In this document: piece after piece, positions 40,086 through 51,995 of the stretch | Position numbering within the stretch: position 1 is the first letter of the stretch | Layout of the letters: every line of letters starts with the position of its first letter | Assembly (NCBI GenBank): GCA_032718475.1 | Contig: JAUCBJ010008392.1 | Span: forward strand, 43,893-107,892 | Reading direction: 5' to 3' | Origin: Nemertoderma westbladi | Lineage: Eukaryota; Xenacoelomorpha; Nemertodermatida; Nemertodermatidae | DNA: 64,000 bases | Translations under genes and position numbers: made by a program | Notes under the pieces: generated by a model | What the model was told of the DNA's origin: nothing | The model's input: the letters and a program-made list of their open reading frames with translations, nothing else | Databases searched by the model: none

Positions 40086-40811
40086 TTAGAATTCTTTCTC
40101 GAACTTGATAAAGCAGCTCTCCCTGCTCTTGAGGTCCTGTGGTTGTCTAAACAATTGTTCTTCTAATCGCTCCATGGAGCTGAAGAATCCCTGTACGTAT
40201 CCGGCTGCGGACCTCTTCCACACAGCTGGATCGATGGTTTCCTTGGTTACTCCCATCCTGTGTATGGCTTCCCAGGCAGCTTCCGATAAATCAAACGGGA
40301 GTCCGGGTCCGGGGAAGTTCCATTGCGACTCGACAATAGACTTCAGTTCTTCCCTTGCATATCCCGCATAACTATCCTTAGTCGATCGCTTACTTCTCGC
40401 CCAATCAATCTGGTGTTCCTCCACCGCAATCAATAACCTAGTGAGTACGGCTGCAGGAAGGATGAGAAGGGGATCCGAATAAACCGCATCTGTCATCTTT
40501 GCTCCGTGCTCGGGTGTCAGCTCTACAGTATCCGCACTACTGGAGCTGTCGGGCTGCTGAGAAATAAGTTCTCGGCTCGCGGGTTGTTGCTGTTCTGCTG
40601 CTTCTTGGTCCCGCTTGACCTGAGCTCGAGTGCCTATGATAGACCTACGGTGTTGGACCAGCCTAGGGTCTGATATTACTACTGGGGGAATGATCTTTCT
40701 TACAGTAGGAGGTGAGTTGAACTTCGGTCTCACACGTTCCACACTCCTGTCTGGGTCACAGATGGTTGTATCTAGGAGACTGTCTGACAGGTTTTGCTTG
40801 GTGTCAGACAT
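40086..40811 (-). pseudogene. gag: Copy A Gag, N-terminal part
   Basis: 241 residues from an ATG, beginning MSDTKQNLSD and with CDPDRS near residue 18, both close to the Gag start of BEL-2. The rest is a helical region with KESIV- and EELKSIVESQWN-like segments of unknown fold. It stops shortly before the next segment, which is in another frame. The equivalent region in copy B is open through into the coiled coil. Confidence 0.75.
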
Positions 40812-43115
40812 GTTTGTTTGTACAGTTGAATGCCTACTGCTATGTTACAGTTTAAGCAAGTCTAGTAATTCAGTATCACTGTTAGCCTAGTAATTAATTA
40901 CCGATACTGCTACTCAGTGTAGCGTGATATATATATAATATATTAGAATACCGGTATGCTTATAGTATATATATAAGTATTATTACAGACTAGGTTTGTC
41001 ACAGAATACCGGTATGTAATTTCAGCACAAATATATATAAATATATAATAGGCCTATCGTGAATACCGGTATACAGCTTACACTTATAATATATATAAGT
41101 ATAATTATGGACTAGAATTAATTACAGAATACCGGTATAATTTCAGCCTAAATTTATAAATATATAATAGGCCTATCGTGAATACCGGTATACAGCTTAC
41201 AATTATAGTATATATATAAGTATAATTACAGACTAGAATTAATTACAGAATACCGGTATGATTTCAGCCTAAATTTATAGAAATAAATATAATAAGCCTA
41301 TTGTAAATACCGGTATGTCAATTATTTTAGAATAATTGAATTTCTGAATTTTAGGGGTTACTTGGTTACTTTAACTTACTTTATTACCGTTATTTAAGCA
41401 GTAGTCCAACTGATATTTAGACCTAATTGTTGTAAGACAGGCCTACTATTTTATAAATCGGTTTGAGTTGATTTATAATATATATACCCGTTTCAATGGG
41501 TTTTGTCAATATTTGAAATAAATGTTATTATTTCTGGGAAAGAGTCACTACACAGAAGCTGTACGCTCTCAGTGAAGTGCTACTTGTTGGACACTAAAAC
41601 AAATAATTCTAATTTACCTAAGTTACTTAATACTACAAATTACGTACAATTCTGGGTGAGATTACAATCTCTAAATAAACATAAAAATTTTACAAGTACG
41701 AATTTTTTTAGGGTAATTTTACAAGAAGTCTACAAACCAGCCTAACAAAGGGTTAGAATATCTGGTTATTACAACGGACAGGGTACTACGGTATTTGAAA
41801 ATAATAAGTAGTAGTAAATATACTGCGTTGTCCAGATAGGAAAATACCACCGTCTGACGACTTATAGCCGTATCGCTATAAGTACTACGTTATGTATCAC
41901 GGAGTGTTCCTACCTAGAAGTTAATTACCGCGGTCTACCAGAACCAACGTGCCTATTAACCACTTTACAACACAAATATACTGTCTATACACTAATCACC
42001 TTCGGAAAGCACTGTACACTAAACCCTAAATTAGGTACAAGTACTTATACAACAAATAATCAGTAGTTAAAAATACTTGAACAGCTAAAAGAACCACGGT
42101 ATCTGCTGGAGTGACCGGGGCACAAAATCACCAGTCTTTACCTACGCCAAGCAGCCCTGATGTAGTACCGGGGTTAGTTTAACTATAACGGTATATATAA
42201 CAAGCACAATTACTGTAGGAATAAACTTGGGGATATGAATGTTGCGAATAATCGCATAAACTCTGAATAATAAATATTACGCTACGCGTACAGACTACTC
42301 AAACAAAATGCAGACCAAACACTGACAGACTACTATCAAGCCTAAACAAACTACGGTATATGCAGACTCCGAAATGGTTAGTTAGTATGCGTTCTAACCG
42401 AGTAGTACGACTTATTCTTTCGAGGGGGTTTACCTCACAGCACTGGAAGCCCCTACATTCCCAACTGGCACTTTATCGGACATACACTCTACACACACCG
42501 AAATCTCTTCAGACCTAACAACAGCCAAACAAAATCCAGCCTACAAATTATCTAAATAAGAAATATTACGCTACCCGTACAGACTACACATACAAAATAC
42601 AGACCAAACGCTGGCAGACTACTATCAAGCCTAAATAAACTACAGTATATGCAGACTCCGAAATGGTTAGTTAGTATGCGTTCTAACCGAGTAGTACGAC
42701 TTATTCTTTCGAGGGGGTTTACCTCACAGCACTGGAAGCCCCTACTTTCCTAACTAGTACTTTTTCGGACATACGCTCTACACACACTACAGTCCCTTCA
42801 GACTTAACAACAGTCAGACAACAGTCCAGCCTACAAATTATCTGTACAATCTGAGCAGGCTTACACGCCTTCTGCTCAATATTAGCCTACAAATAAATAA
42901 AACTGACAGAAATAAGTAAAATCCCAATAAAAACCAGGCGTCCCCGATTACTTATTAAGACCTACCGGTATATAATTATCAAAATCGAATAATACTGCTG
43001 TACCTGTACTGCTGTAAGTACCGGTCCGGGTGTTAGGTAGTCAGGCCTACTAGGTACCGGTTGGCCGGTACTTCAGCTTTATTGCCTACTGCAATACAGA
43101 AGCTATATCTGTTAT
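40812..43115 (-). other. Leader of copy A with two repeat arrays
   Basis: No coding region. 40,940-41,320 holds seven ATACCGGTAT palindromes (see the separate entry). 42,340-42,500 and 42,640-42,800 are two copies of a block about 300 bp apart with ATGGTTAGTTAGTATGCGTTC and TTTACCTCACAGC; in sense direction the latter reads GAG/GTAAAC, a possible splice donor. The primer-binding site should lie just inside 43,115 in sense direction (ATAACAGATATAGC), but I cannot match it to a tRNA. Confidence 0.6.
40940..41320. repeat. Array of ATACCGGTAT palindromes, copy A
   Basis: Seven copies of (A)ATACCGGTAT, at about 40,947, 41,008, 41,063, 41,128, 41,184, 41,250 and 41,312, are spaced 54-66 bp and embedded in a degenerate repeat of about 120 bp with ATATAATAGGCCTATCGTG. 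Copy B has the same array. A protein-binding array is inferred. Confidence 0.8.
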
Positions 43116-44281
43116 TGTTCGCGCTTTCAGACCTTTAGCAGTTTAACCTGCCAAATTGGGATGTCTTCTAGATAATAAATCGTCTTTAGCCTATGACAAG
43201 TATTTGATACACTACATTAGCCGAAGCCAGTCTATGCGCGACCATTCACCCGCTGGATATACCCGGGAGACTGGATTCGGAAGCCTAACCGTATTGCGGG
43301 GTAGGCCTACTGTATTATTCAACTGATCGTAATATATAATCTCTGACAAATATTATTCACTTTCGGGAAATATTAACAGTTCCTTTAGGACATGGCGCTC
43401 TAAATATGTAAACAGAGTTATGACTTAAACTAGACACAACGGGATGGCTATAGATTCACGTATATGGCGCATTCTTTAGGAGATGCTTTGTTATCAGTCA
43501 CAATCATACACAATACTGCACAATGCTGCACACCGATCTGCCGACCTTCACTAATTTTAGTCACATATAAAGAGAACAACAACCAATACTTGTAGTGCCT
43601 ATGAAATAGCATTAGATTCACTTCAGAACCACTTTAATGTAAGTCGCAATCGTTATATGTAACCGGTCTCTCTTACCTTCAGTATATCAAGAAGATTGAG
43701 GGTTTTGTAATTATTTATCGGTATTCCAAATATAATAATATTCCATCAACAGATATAATGAATAACCGACAGTAAATAGCAGTACAAATGTTAAGGTATG
43801 AATTGTGGTTCGGTTTGAGTTGGTTTGATAACAGATATACGTTCTATAATTAAGCCTACTAATGTAGGGCTAAAGACTGAAAAACACAGCGATTCCGAAG
43901 CCGGTCTTCTAGGCTCAGGACAAAATGTAAACATTGACCCATAATGCATTGCGTGATTTCCCAGAGGTTTCTGTACAAAAAGCAGGAGAATCGCTCTGAT
44001 TGGTTGACCGAACAAAGAAACACCAGAGAACAAGGAAAAAGCTACACGTGTACAGCTCAGCTGTTAGCTGTCGTCATAGTAACTACACTGTTTCAAGAGG
44101 ATCTAGCGCATTGCGTTATAGAATTGCTAATTATGTCCGCTAAAGTACACATACAGAAAAATGGCTTTTTATGTTCCCTAAAACACCAGTACAGTAAGGA
44201 TACGGCTTTTTATGCCTGTTAAACCAACTACAGAGTACTTTGCGGGGAAAATAACCGGCTAATTCCGCAAAAGCTTTTACA
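43116..44281 (-). repeat. LTR of copy A (5' LTR in sense direction)
   Basis: 1,166 bp, TG...CA, matching 28,482-29,643 with scattered differences and a 5-base insertion (TTCAC near 43,456). It is followed on the right by the AGTTT duplication at 44,282. The short + strand frame at 44,288 lies in the BEL-2 linker beyond it and is not part of the LTR. Confidence 0.9.
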
Positions 44282-44496
44282 AGTTTATTGACTACTACGA
44301 TAGATAACTCTCCTTCACACTCCCGTGGTCCAATTGTACGGATGGCACTACGACAGACTTGCGTCGCTAACGCAGACGCCACCGATACTGACATAACTGA
44401 TCTGGACACGACCACATGGACCTCTGACTTACAACTACTTGCAGTAAACCAGGTTGTATTGACCACCGAAGACCAAAGGGTTGTTGCTGTGGATGA
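44282..44496 (+). pseudogene. BEL-2 linker fragment between copies A and B
   Basis: 215 bp flanked by AGTTT on the left and GATGA on the right, each the duplicated target of one insertion. It has an open + strand frame rich in D, T and V, like the acidic linker between protease and RT in BEL elements. Its phase is compatible with the BEL-2 gag-protease frame on both sides. It is the only BEL-2 sequence left between the two inserted elements. Confidence 0.8.
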
Positions 44497-45601
44497 TGTT
44501 CGCGCTTTAAGACTTTTGGCAGTTTAACCCGCCAAATCTATATGTCTTCTAGGTTATAAATCGACTTTAGCCTATGACAAGTATTTGATACAAATAAATC
44601 CAACATTAGCCGAAGCCAGTCTATGCGCGACCATTCACCCGCTGGATATACCCGGGAGACTGGATTCGGATGCTTTAATTTGATTGCGGTGCAGGCCTAC
44701 CGTACTATTCGATTGATCGTTAATATATAATCTCTGACAAATATTATTCACTTTCGGGAAATATTAGCAGTTCCTTTAGGACGTGGCGCTCTATCCATAT
44801 AAACAGAGTTATGACTTACACTATACACAACGGGATGGCTTATAGATCACAAAAGGTGCATTCTTTAGGAAATGCTTTGTTACTCGGTCAAGCACATACA
44901 GACTATTGCACACCACTGCACACTGAATTGCCGATATTCACTGATTTTAATCATGTATAAAGAGAACAGCAACCGACATTTGTAGGGCCTATTAAGTAGC
45001 ATTGAATTCACTACAAACCACGATAATGTATGTCGCAATTGCTATATGTAACCGGTCTCTCTAACCTTAGTGTATCAAGAAGATTGGGGTTTCTGATCGT
45101 TTATCAATATTCTCCAAATAACAATATGCAAACGAATGATACATTTAATAACAAACCGTAAATAGCAGTAAATAATGCGGTGAAAAGCAGTTTGAGTTTA
45201 CAGCACGTAGTATGCAGTACCGTGCCAGACCAGGTAGGTAGTGTGCCAAGTTAACCAAGATAACAGTTTTGTGATCTTATAATTAAAGACGTTCTAATGT
45301 TGGAAAATTCAGAAACATTCCACAGCCGATGATGTTCTAAGCTGGGAAAAACGTCATTACTGAATCATGTGATTCGTGGTATACATTTTACACACAAAGA
45401 GGTAATCTATCACTGTGATTGGTCAACTGTTGTTCTGATTGGTTGATCGAACGGAACAAAGAGGCTACACAAGTACAGCAAATCAGCCAACCAGCGGGCG
45501 GATTGTGCCACTAGAAGATACAGTTTAGAGGATTTGAGCGAATGGGGGAAAACTGGATTACGAATGGAAAAAGCCAGTTATATCCCCCAAAAGCTTTTAC
45601 A
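44497..45601 (-). repeat. LTR of copy B (3' LTR in sense direction)
   Basis: 1,105 bp from TGTTCGCGCTTTAAG to AAAAGCTTTTACA. It is the same family as the copy A LTR but a distinct subtype, with the right third diverged (for example AATCAGCCAACCAGCGGGCGG instead of the copy A sequence). Confidence 0.9.
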
Positions 45602-45621
45602 CCGCTCCCAGAAAATGGGAT

Positions 45622-45903
45622 TTAATTATATAAAATATAAAAAATCACAGTTTCTAAAATATAAAAATACTCTAAACAGTTAGTCTTTCTTGCGTGGACG
45701 GCGTTTACGCAGTTTTTTAAAGCTAGCAAGAGTCCTTTTCTCTTTGGGGGGAGCCACTTTACTAGGAGGGCTATAACTCCTGGGTGAAGGGTGCAATATG
45801 ATTGCATCAGAAGGTGTAGGATTATGGTCGGGGTATCCGCCATTTCGATATGCTTCTCCTCGAGCTGATTTTCCTCCGCTCGTAGCTGGATTCGTTCATC
45901 CAA
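45622..45903 (-). pseudogene. Copy B remnant: X2 coiled coil joined to the X3 end
   Basis: The frame starts in the X2 coiled coil (RAEENQLEEKHIE) and passes at about 45,847 into sequence matching the last 60 codons of X3, read out of phase. The rest of X2 and most of X3, about 3 kb in copy A, are missing. This is a deletion scar, not a functional gene. Confidence 0.8.
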
Positions 45904-46072
45904 AAACTCTCGCAGAGAATAGGGTCGTCCAAGTTCGATAACTTCTTAGAGATTCTGGATTTCCCGATCGAACTGAGATAAAGTTACTTTGTTTACCGCT
46001 TGGACTTGCTAGTGCAATTTACGTTTATCTGAACAAGCGTAAGTTCCTTTTCTGATCTTTGTAGAATAGCGT

Positions 46073-46555
46073 CTAACTCATTTGGTACAACGCTCTCCGC
46101 CACTTTGGTGACAGGTTATATCGTGTTAAGCCGGGACGATGGTAAGGGTTAAACGGCGATATTAAATGTCCGTGTCCCAATCCAGCTAGGTAGGATGGGC
46201 TAATATCTAGGAAGCCCACAACCGGGGTGCCACCGACTAATTGTTCAGGTAACACTAGATCTTTGAACAGTGAGTACAGCTCGGGAGGATCCGTCATACT
46301 AATAGGATCAAGAGTCTGAGGTTTCACTAGGGAATGAGGAGGTCTGATCGAGTATTCCGAAACTCTGATCATTGGTTTATTTAAGGATCGTCTGAGTCGA
46401 ACGAGGGTAGGTGATACGTCAAACAAATTTCGCTCGAAACTCCCGCCAGTATAGCGAGTAAAACCGTGTTTAGTGCAACGTCTCCGCGGATGTTTATGTC
46501 TTTCCGTTTGTTGGTTGGGTCTTGGGCATTCATCGCAATAATACCAAAAACGCAC
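46073..46555 (-). pseudogene. Copy B X2, N-terminal part
   Basis: 160 residues matching copy A X2 from RFWYYCDECPRPNQQ through the Pro-rich region. The Cys/His site (CDEC, CTKH) is kept. It ends by frameshift and stops near 46,073; beyond that only scattered X2 similarity remains to 45,850. Confidence 0.75.
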
Positions 46556-47064
46556 ATCTTGTAGGGGAAACGCGAGTGATCTTTCTCCAGCTTACAATAT
46601 TCCTCCATCCGTTCGAAGCTATCCGGTACAACAGGTAGCGGTCGATCGGCGGTAAGATACATCATAGTGGAATAGAGCCGTTTGAGTTCTACCATGCAGT
46701 CATGATGTATACCTTGAGGATATCGAGTTTCTAGATTCTGTTGACTGGTAATATCGAGATAGGTTTCTCTCAAGAATTCCAGGTATTTGATGAAGTCGCT
46801 GCGTTTATCCGGCTCTTCAACATCTGCACTTTCGAGTCGGTTTCGAATAGAATTTTCGTGTTCGAGTCTCAGTTTATCGTTCCGCTTCCGCTGGGTATGA
46901 TATTTAAATAAAACCATTTCCCTTTTGGTGTCTATATCGTTCGTATCGTGTAGGTCGATAGGATGACCAGTAGTTAAGAAGTCCATATACGTACCATTAC
47001 GATGCGTATAGCGAGCGGTGAATTTTCTACAGTCCAACCCACACGCAAGTTGCTCCCGGGACAT
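46381..47064 (-). pseudogene. Copy B X1
   Basis: 227 residues. The first 150 match copy A X1 (TARYTHRNGTYMDFLTTGHP, KRSDF, YLEFLRETYL). It then passes without stop into the X1-X2 junction but one base out of phase, so its last 65 residues are X2 DNA read in the wrong frame. The first codons of X1 (copy A residues 1-47) are separated by a TAG at about 47,070. This shows that X1 and X2 were one frame before the two copies decayed separately. Confidence 0.75.
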
Positions 47065-48843
47065 TGGCGGTTAGATATAACGACCATCGTCCTCCGTAGT
47101 AGTTGGACCAGCGTCGCCGCGTATCAAGCTATCAACAAACACTTGTAAAGGTAGAGTATATCGCTCCCTGATACCAAGATCATCTTCTATCAACTCAATC
47201 ATATCTGCTATATAAGTTTATCCATATTATAATGAGTTTATATTTAGGCGAGCGGGCGTCGCTGCCTACCCCTCTCTGCCCCCGGACAGTGCAAGATCCT
47301 CAGCGCTGGTGTACTTTCGCCGATGTGCCTATCGCCAACGTCGTAGCTGCACAACGACTACAACAACCAGCACGAGTCACTCCACCGTCCGTCCCAAAGG
47401 CTTAGATATACTTCAGGTTCTTACTGGAGAGTTAGGGCTACTTTCACAATTGCGACTCGCTACTGTAAACACACTTTAGTAGTAACATTCACCTACAAAC
47501 GCACAAATTCCACGTAACTGTCAGAAATGGTACACATTCTATCACACATTCGGGTCATTTGTCCGTTAGTCAAGTGCCTTCCAGAATGTCACGTTGTTAT
47601 TATGTATCCTTGGATACTAGCGGTGTGCTATTTATTCCGTATGCTATTCAATGGGCAAGCTTTATGGTTCTTTTAACTCACTTCTAATTCTAGCGTGGTT
47701 GTTGCCATGGTGACATTATGGAAAGCTAGCGGTAGAATTAGGGTAATTCTCATGCATACAGATCTGGGATGCTATTTAATAGTAATTCTTTAATTGTCAA
47801 TATTTCTCTTTATACATGATTTTATGAATTTTATCGGCTATTGACTATATATTGGAGATTCTCGCACACTAATACACTTAATAGAGTGAATCTCCGCTCC
47901 CATGATCTATTAATTAAAGGAATTTTGGGAATATTATAAATTGTATAAAAATGACAATTTATTAAATTCATTAAAAGATGAATTTCAATTTATTCCCGTA
48001 ATTTTATTATTTAATATTAAAATAGACACGATTTTATTCCAGAACAAGTCTGGGGACTGGGATCCTTGATTCTAGGAATTTTGTCTTTTTAAGAGTATCG
48101 GTAAGTGCTACAATATCTTAATCGACTAGAATGTTAAAGGATCTGAAATTTGACAGATTTTATAAATATTAATAGTTAATATTTAGGATGGGCACCGGTT
48201 TATTCCAGAATATGTCTGGGGACATTAACCACTGATTCTAGAATTTTGTCTTTCAAGTATATCGGTGGGTGCCGCGATATCTTAATCGACTAGAATTGCA
48301 GATGGTCAAAGGGTTTAACAGATTTATTTTGCGTTTTACGCTACTGTTAAAGGGACATCACACTACTATATGTATTATTTAATATACGGTATGAGAGCAA
48401 TATCGCACGAAGCAATGTCAGTGAGAAGAGGCAAGTCGTTTCCAAGGTCTACCCAGAGCTTGGTTTAGCCGAGACACGAGGATCTGAACTTTGCATTCCT
48501 AATACTCTGCCTACCAATAATACTTGAATATAGTAGGAGCTTTATTGTACTTTAATAAGTACGGATATTTCATCTTACTGTAGTCACGTATTTATAATAT
48601 GATACGGACAGTAAGGAAAGAGAAAAAGAATTATTTCTCGCCGTCGCACTAAATATAATATATAAGTAATTAAGTAATAAACACTAATATATTGCACTAA
48701 TCTACTAAATAATCGCTAAATAACATTTGACTAAATAAAATTAAAGAAAACGATTATAATAAAATTACATAATAATACATACATAATATAAAATAATAAA
48801 ATAAATATAAAATAATATAGTCACACACCCACTCCGTATGTTG
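47065..48843 (-). other. Gene-free gap between pol remnant and X1, copy B
   Basis: Matches 34,230-36,105 of copy A over its length, with the same pair of degenerate 165-bp blocks (near 48,005 and 48,176) and AT-rich stretches. The first 150 bp in sense direction upstream of X1 include the remaining X1 start. No other gene is seen. Confidence 0.6.
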
Positions 48844-49920
48844 TTACGTTATGGAGTCCCTAGATATTTGTTGGATTAGGGAGGTGGTCGTGGGAAGAGT
48901 ATCTTGCCTTCCATAGTTTCCGGACAGTTTTCGGTCTCTTTCCAGTAAACATAAACGACCAGCTGGGCGATTGAGTGGTTGCGTTACTTTCTCCGCTCCC
49001 TTGGCCTGTCTAATCTCAGCCGGGTTAAGGTGGGGAGGCCATTCATCTTCTTTACTTAGGAAGTCGGGTTCACCTAACCAGTCTTGGGTATCTGTCAGTT
49101 CTTGAGGAGTTGCTCCTCTGGAGGCAATGTCGGCTAGATTAATCGTCTCGGGGCAATGTCTCCATTGATCTACATTGGAGTTGATGTCGTCATTATCTGA
49201 GGAGTATGGTCTTCCCTCAGTTGGATCGTCTAACTCACTGCTCTCATCTTCCCATTCTCTTACTTGATATACCTGATCTTTCGGTAATCTTTCCATGAGA
49301 GTTCTACGGGAAGGGCCAGTAAAGTACCAACCCACTCTAGTTCTTCCCGCATAGGCTTGTAGTGGTTGCGGTTGAGCAGGCCGTTTCTCCAATGTCTCGA
49401 GCGATTCATGCGCATTTTGACCGATGAGTATTTGGACTCCAGGGTAATCGGTGTTGAATCTAGGTATTTCAAGCTGCTGGGTGAAATCGTCCTCATCCCA
49501 GTTATAAGGTTCCACTTGGCTGGTAGCGAAGTTCTTTATCGCTACCATTTTTACTGACCTTATGCTGTGTTCTCCTAGTTCATCCTGGGGGGTGGACAAC
49601 GCTCCTACATAATAATCCGCTATTACGGTAGATTTCCAAACCTGCATAATTCCTGACATGTTTAGCTTAGTTCGGAACTTGGGTTGTCCAGCAAAGATGT
49701 CTTCGGCTAGTTCTTTGTCGATGAATGTTCCTGTGCTACCGGAGTCAAGGAGGGCGTTCACTATATAACTCCTTTTAGGTCCGTGGACCCTTAACTGTAC
49801 TACAGGAAATTCTCGGATTCCTACATTGGAAGTTGGCGCTTTCCAAGATGGTTGTCGATCAGAAGTAGTTAGGGGGAGCTCACTGTCGGTTTCCTTCTCA
49901 TACGTAAGTGCTCGATACAC
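48844..49920 (-). CDS. pro: Copy B protease fused to a pol remnant
   Basis: 358 residues. Retropepsin with ALLDSGSTGTFID, then an acidic linker, then the same jump as in copy A (near 49,170) to QWRHCPE and ADIASRGATP. It ends differently from copy A, with RLCLLERDRKLSGNYG, which may be the last part of the integrase C-terminal region. Frame +1 relative to the preceding gag frame in this copy, so a frameshift lies near 49,925. Confidence 0.8.
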   Translation of the reverse strand: MYRALTYEKETDSELPLTTSDRQPSWKAPTSNVGIREFPVVQLRVHGPKRSYIVNALLDSGSTGTFIDKELAEDIFAGQPKFRTKLNMSGIMQVWKSTVIADYYVGALSTPQDELGEHSIRSVKMVAIKNFATSQVEPYNWDEDDFTQQLEIPRFNTDYPGVQILIGQNAHESLETLEKRPAQPQPLQAYAGRTRVGWYFTGPSRRTLMERLPKDQVYQVREWEDESSELDDPTEGRPYSSDNDDINSNVDQWRHCPETINLADIASRGATPQELTDTQDWLGEPDFLSKEDEWPPHLNPAEIRQAKGAEKVTQPLNRPAGRLCLLERDRKLSGNYGRQDTLPTTTSLIQQISRDSIT

Positions 49921-49931
49921 TGCGGTATTTA

Positions 49932-50192
49932 TTAAGTAACAGGATCGTTTTCATCTGAGAATTCGTCCGTATAGAATCCTTCCATCTCAGAACTTTGGTC
50001 AGTGTCGTTCACATCACTGAATTGGACATGTAGTTCAGACTCACTTACCTGACTCGGGCTGTTTCTTTCGAATTCGGTGTGCAACAAAATATGATGTTTC
50101 GCGCTGCACTTCGCACACCTTGCGTCGGAGTAACAGGTTCGCCGTTGGTGTCCTCGTCTGAGACAATTATAACACAACCGCTTATCCCACAT
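49932..50192 (-). pseudogene. gag: Copy B Gag, end of zinc-knuckle part
   Basis: 86 residues with CYNCLRRGHQRRTC and CAKCSAKHHILLH, then the start of the linker to the protease. It follows a TAA at about 50,214 in the same frame and ends at the frameshift before the protease. Confidence 0.7.
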
Positions 50193-50213
50193 GACTTCAC
50201 GTCTATCCTTTAA

Positions 50214-51908
50214 TTATTTCTTTAGGAATTCATTACACACATTTAAACGGTGGGGCCCGTCGCACAACACACATTTGGGCTTGATGTTACTTACTTTAAC
50301 ATGTGCTGTGTGGTGCACGCTCGTTCTTTCCTCGGGCTTTCTTCCGTGAATTCTTTTAGGAGACGTGGGAGGAGTTTTTCTTACCTGTTCTCTCCTGTCA
50401 TTGGTTCGAGACTTGAATTTACTCACGTCCTTAGGCGTTGTGTTGTCATAGTAAGATCTTTCAGTGTCTTTCCCGCTGTCTTCCTCTCGAGAAGCCTGGC
50501 TTTCACCGTCGTCTGTATAACACACTGGTATTACCTTTCTCCTAGAAACGGGTTTCTCACTTACCTTATTTTCCAGTGTCTTCTCTCTGGACTGCTTTAG
50601 GAGCTGTAGTTTTACCTCGCTATCCAAGAATGACATGAGATCAGCCATGGTAGGGTCTCGTCGTTGTTGCTCCATCATATATAATACTTTCTTGTCCCAG
50701 CATGTACCTACTCCACCCTTTGGCAGAGTTGATACTAAGGCTCCTACAACCATAGAATTCTGGTATTCATGAGACTTACCTAACCAATCTAGCTGTCTAC
50801 AGATCTCCTGAATTTCGTCGGAAAACTCTATAATCCCGCTGCTAAGAAACTTTCGGGGCGCCATTAATTTTGCATACAAATACCTAGCTATGTTATTCCT
50901 ATTACCATACCTGATGTTTAATGTATCCCAAACTTGTCTTAATCCATCTGGATGTCCAATAAACTTTAACGCCATTAACTTGGGAGATCCTTCCAAGCAC
51001 TCGATGAGGAATCTAAGTTTTTCTCCATTAGATAGCACAGAGTTCTGTATGTTATCTTTGTAATATTCATTAAAAGGTAACCATTTCATCTCATCTCCAT
51101 TGAACTTGACGATCTCTCCCACTTTTACCGCTTGCTGGGCTTCGGTTCTAGCCATTTGACGCGTAAAACTTTCTTGGACCATCGTATTATTTAATATCGA
51201 GTTATCGGTATATAAATTTCTCGGATTATTATCAAGTCTATATGGAATATCACTGTCAACAGGTTTATAATTACCCTTAATAGGGTTTACTATAGGAGTT
51301 TCTACTTCACTAGCAGTATAGATGCGTGTAGGCTCCACACCTTGCGCATGAAATACTTCAGACCTAACAGGTTGACACATTGTTACAGAGGGTGGTGGTA
51401 TACCCTTTTGTAAATTTACTAACTTATCGCGTTCTGACGCGATACTCTGCTGCACTTCTTGCAACGCTAACCTACCCTCTCTTACTGTGCCCTTGAATTG
51501 CTGAACAGTCTCCTGCATCTGCCCGAGCAGGAGATCCATCCCCCGTCGTCTCTCATCCACCCACTCGACCGCCGAAGCGGGAGCCGCCAACGTTGTAGCG
51601 GGCCGACGAGGGACAACGGGCGACAAATCATTAATATTTCGCTCGGAGTCCAGGACATGAGCATTTTCAAGGGTGGTTCTGTGTGGCACAGATAGCTTAG
51701 TGCTGTGCAGAGGGAATTTAGAGGTAGGTTCAGGGAGTACAGGTGTCTCTATCACCGAAGGGGTGGCTTCGGGAACAGGCCTAATTATTTCAGGCTCATC
51801 TACTATAGTAGGGAGTCTTTCTATTTCAATTATTTGGTCTGTGGGTTCTGTACTACCTAAGTTTGTGTTATTTAGTTGCTTTCTAACAGCTGGGGGCAAA
51901 TCAGGCAA
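50214..51908 (-). pseudogene. gag: Copy B Gag, core and first knuckle
   Basis: 564 residues. It covers the Pro/Ser-rich middle, the complete Gag core (VKFNGDEMKWLPFNEYY through FSDEIQEICRQLDWLG) and the first Cys cluster (CVLCDGPHRLNVC). Unlike copy A it has no internal duplication near the core. In the same frame as the N-terminal segment upstream. Confidence 0.75.
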
Positions 51909-51995
51909 TTTCTGGCGGTGGGATATTCTTCTACGTCTGCTTAGACGAGATCTATTTCCTCCGCCTTCAGTATCGGTGGTATCGCCTTCCTCAGA

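Larger units (their letters stand above)
28482..44281 (-). mobile_element. Copy A: non-autonomous BEL-type LTR element with X genes
   Basis: 15.8 kb bounded by LTRs of 1,162 and 1,166 bp. Sense (minus) order: LTR, 2.3-kb leader, gag, protease, a short pol remnant, 1.9-kb gap, X1, X2, X3, LTR. No RT or integrase catalytic motif is present on either strand. I count roughly 15-20 base differences between the LTRs by eye, plus small indels, so it is older than copy B. Its Gag begins MSDT like BEL-2, so the two belong to one BEL lineage. Mobility would require enzymes from a complete relative. Confidence 0.9.
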
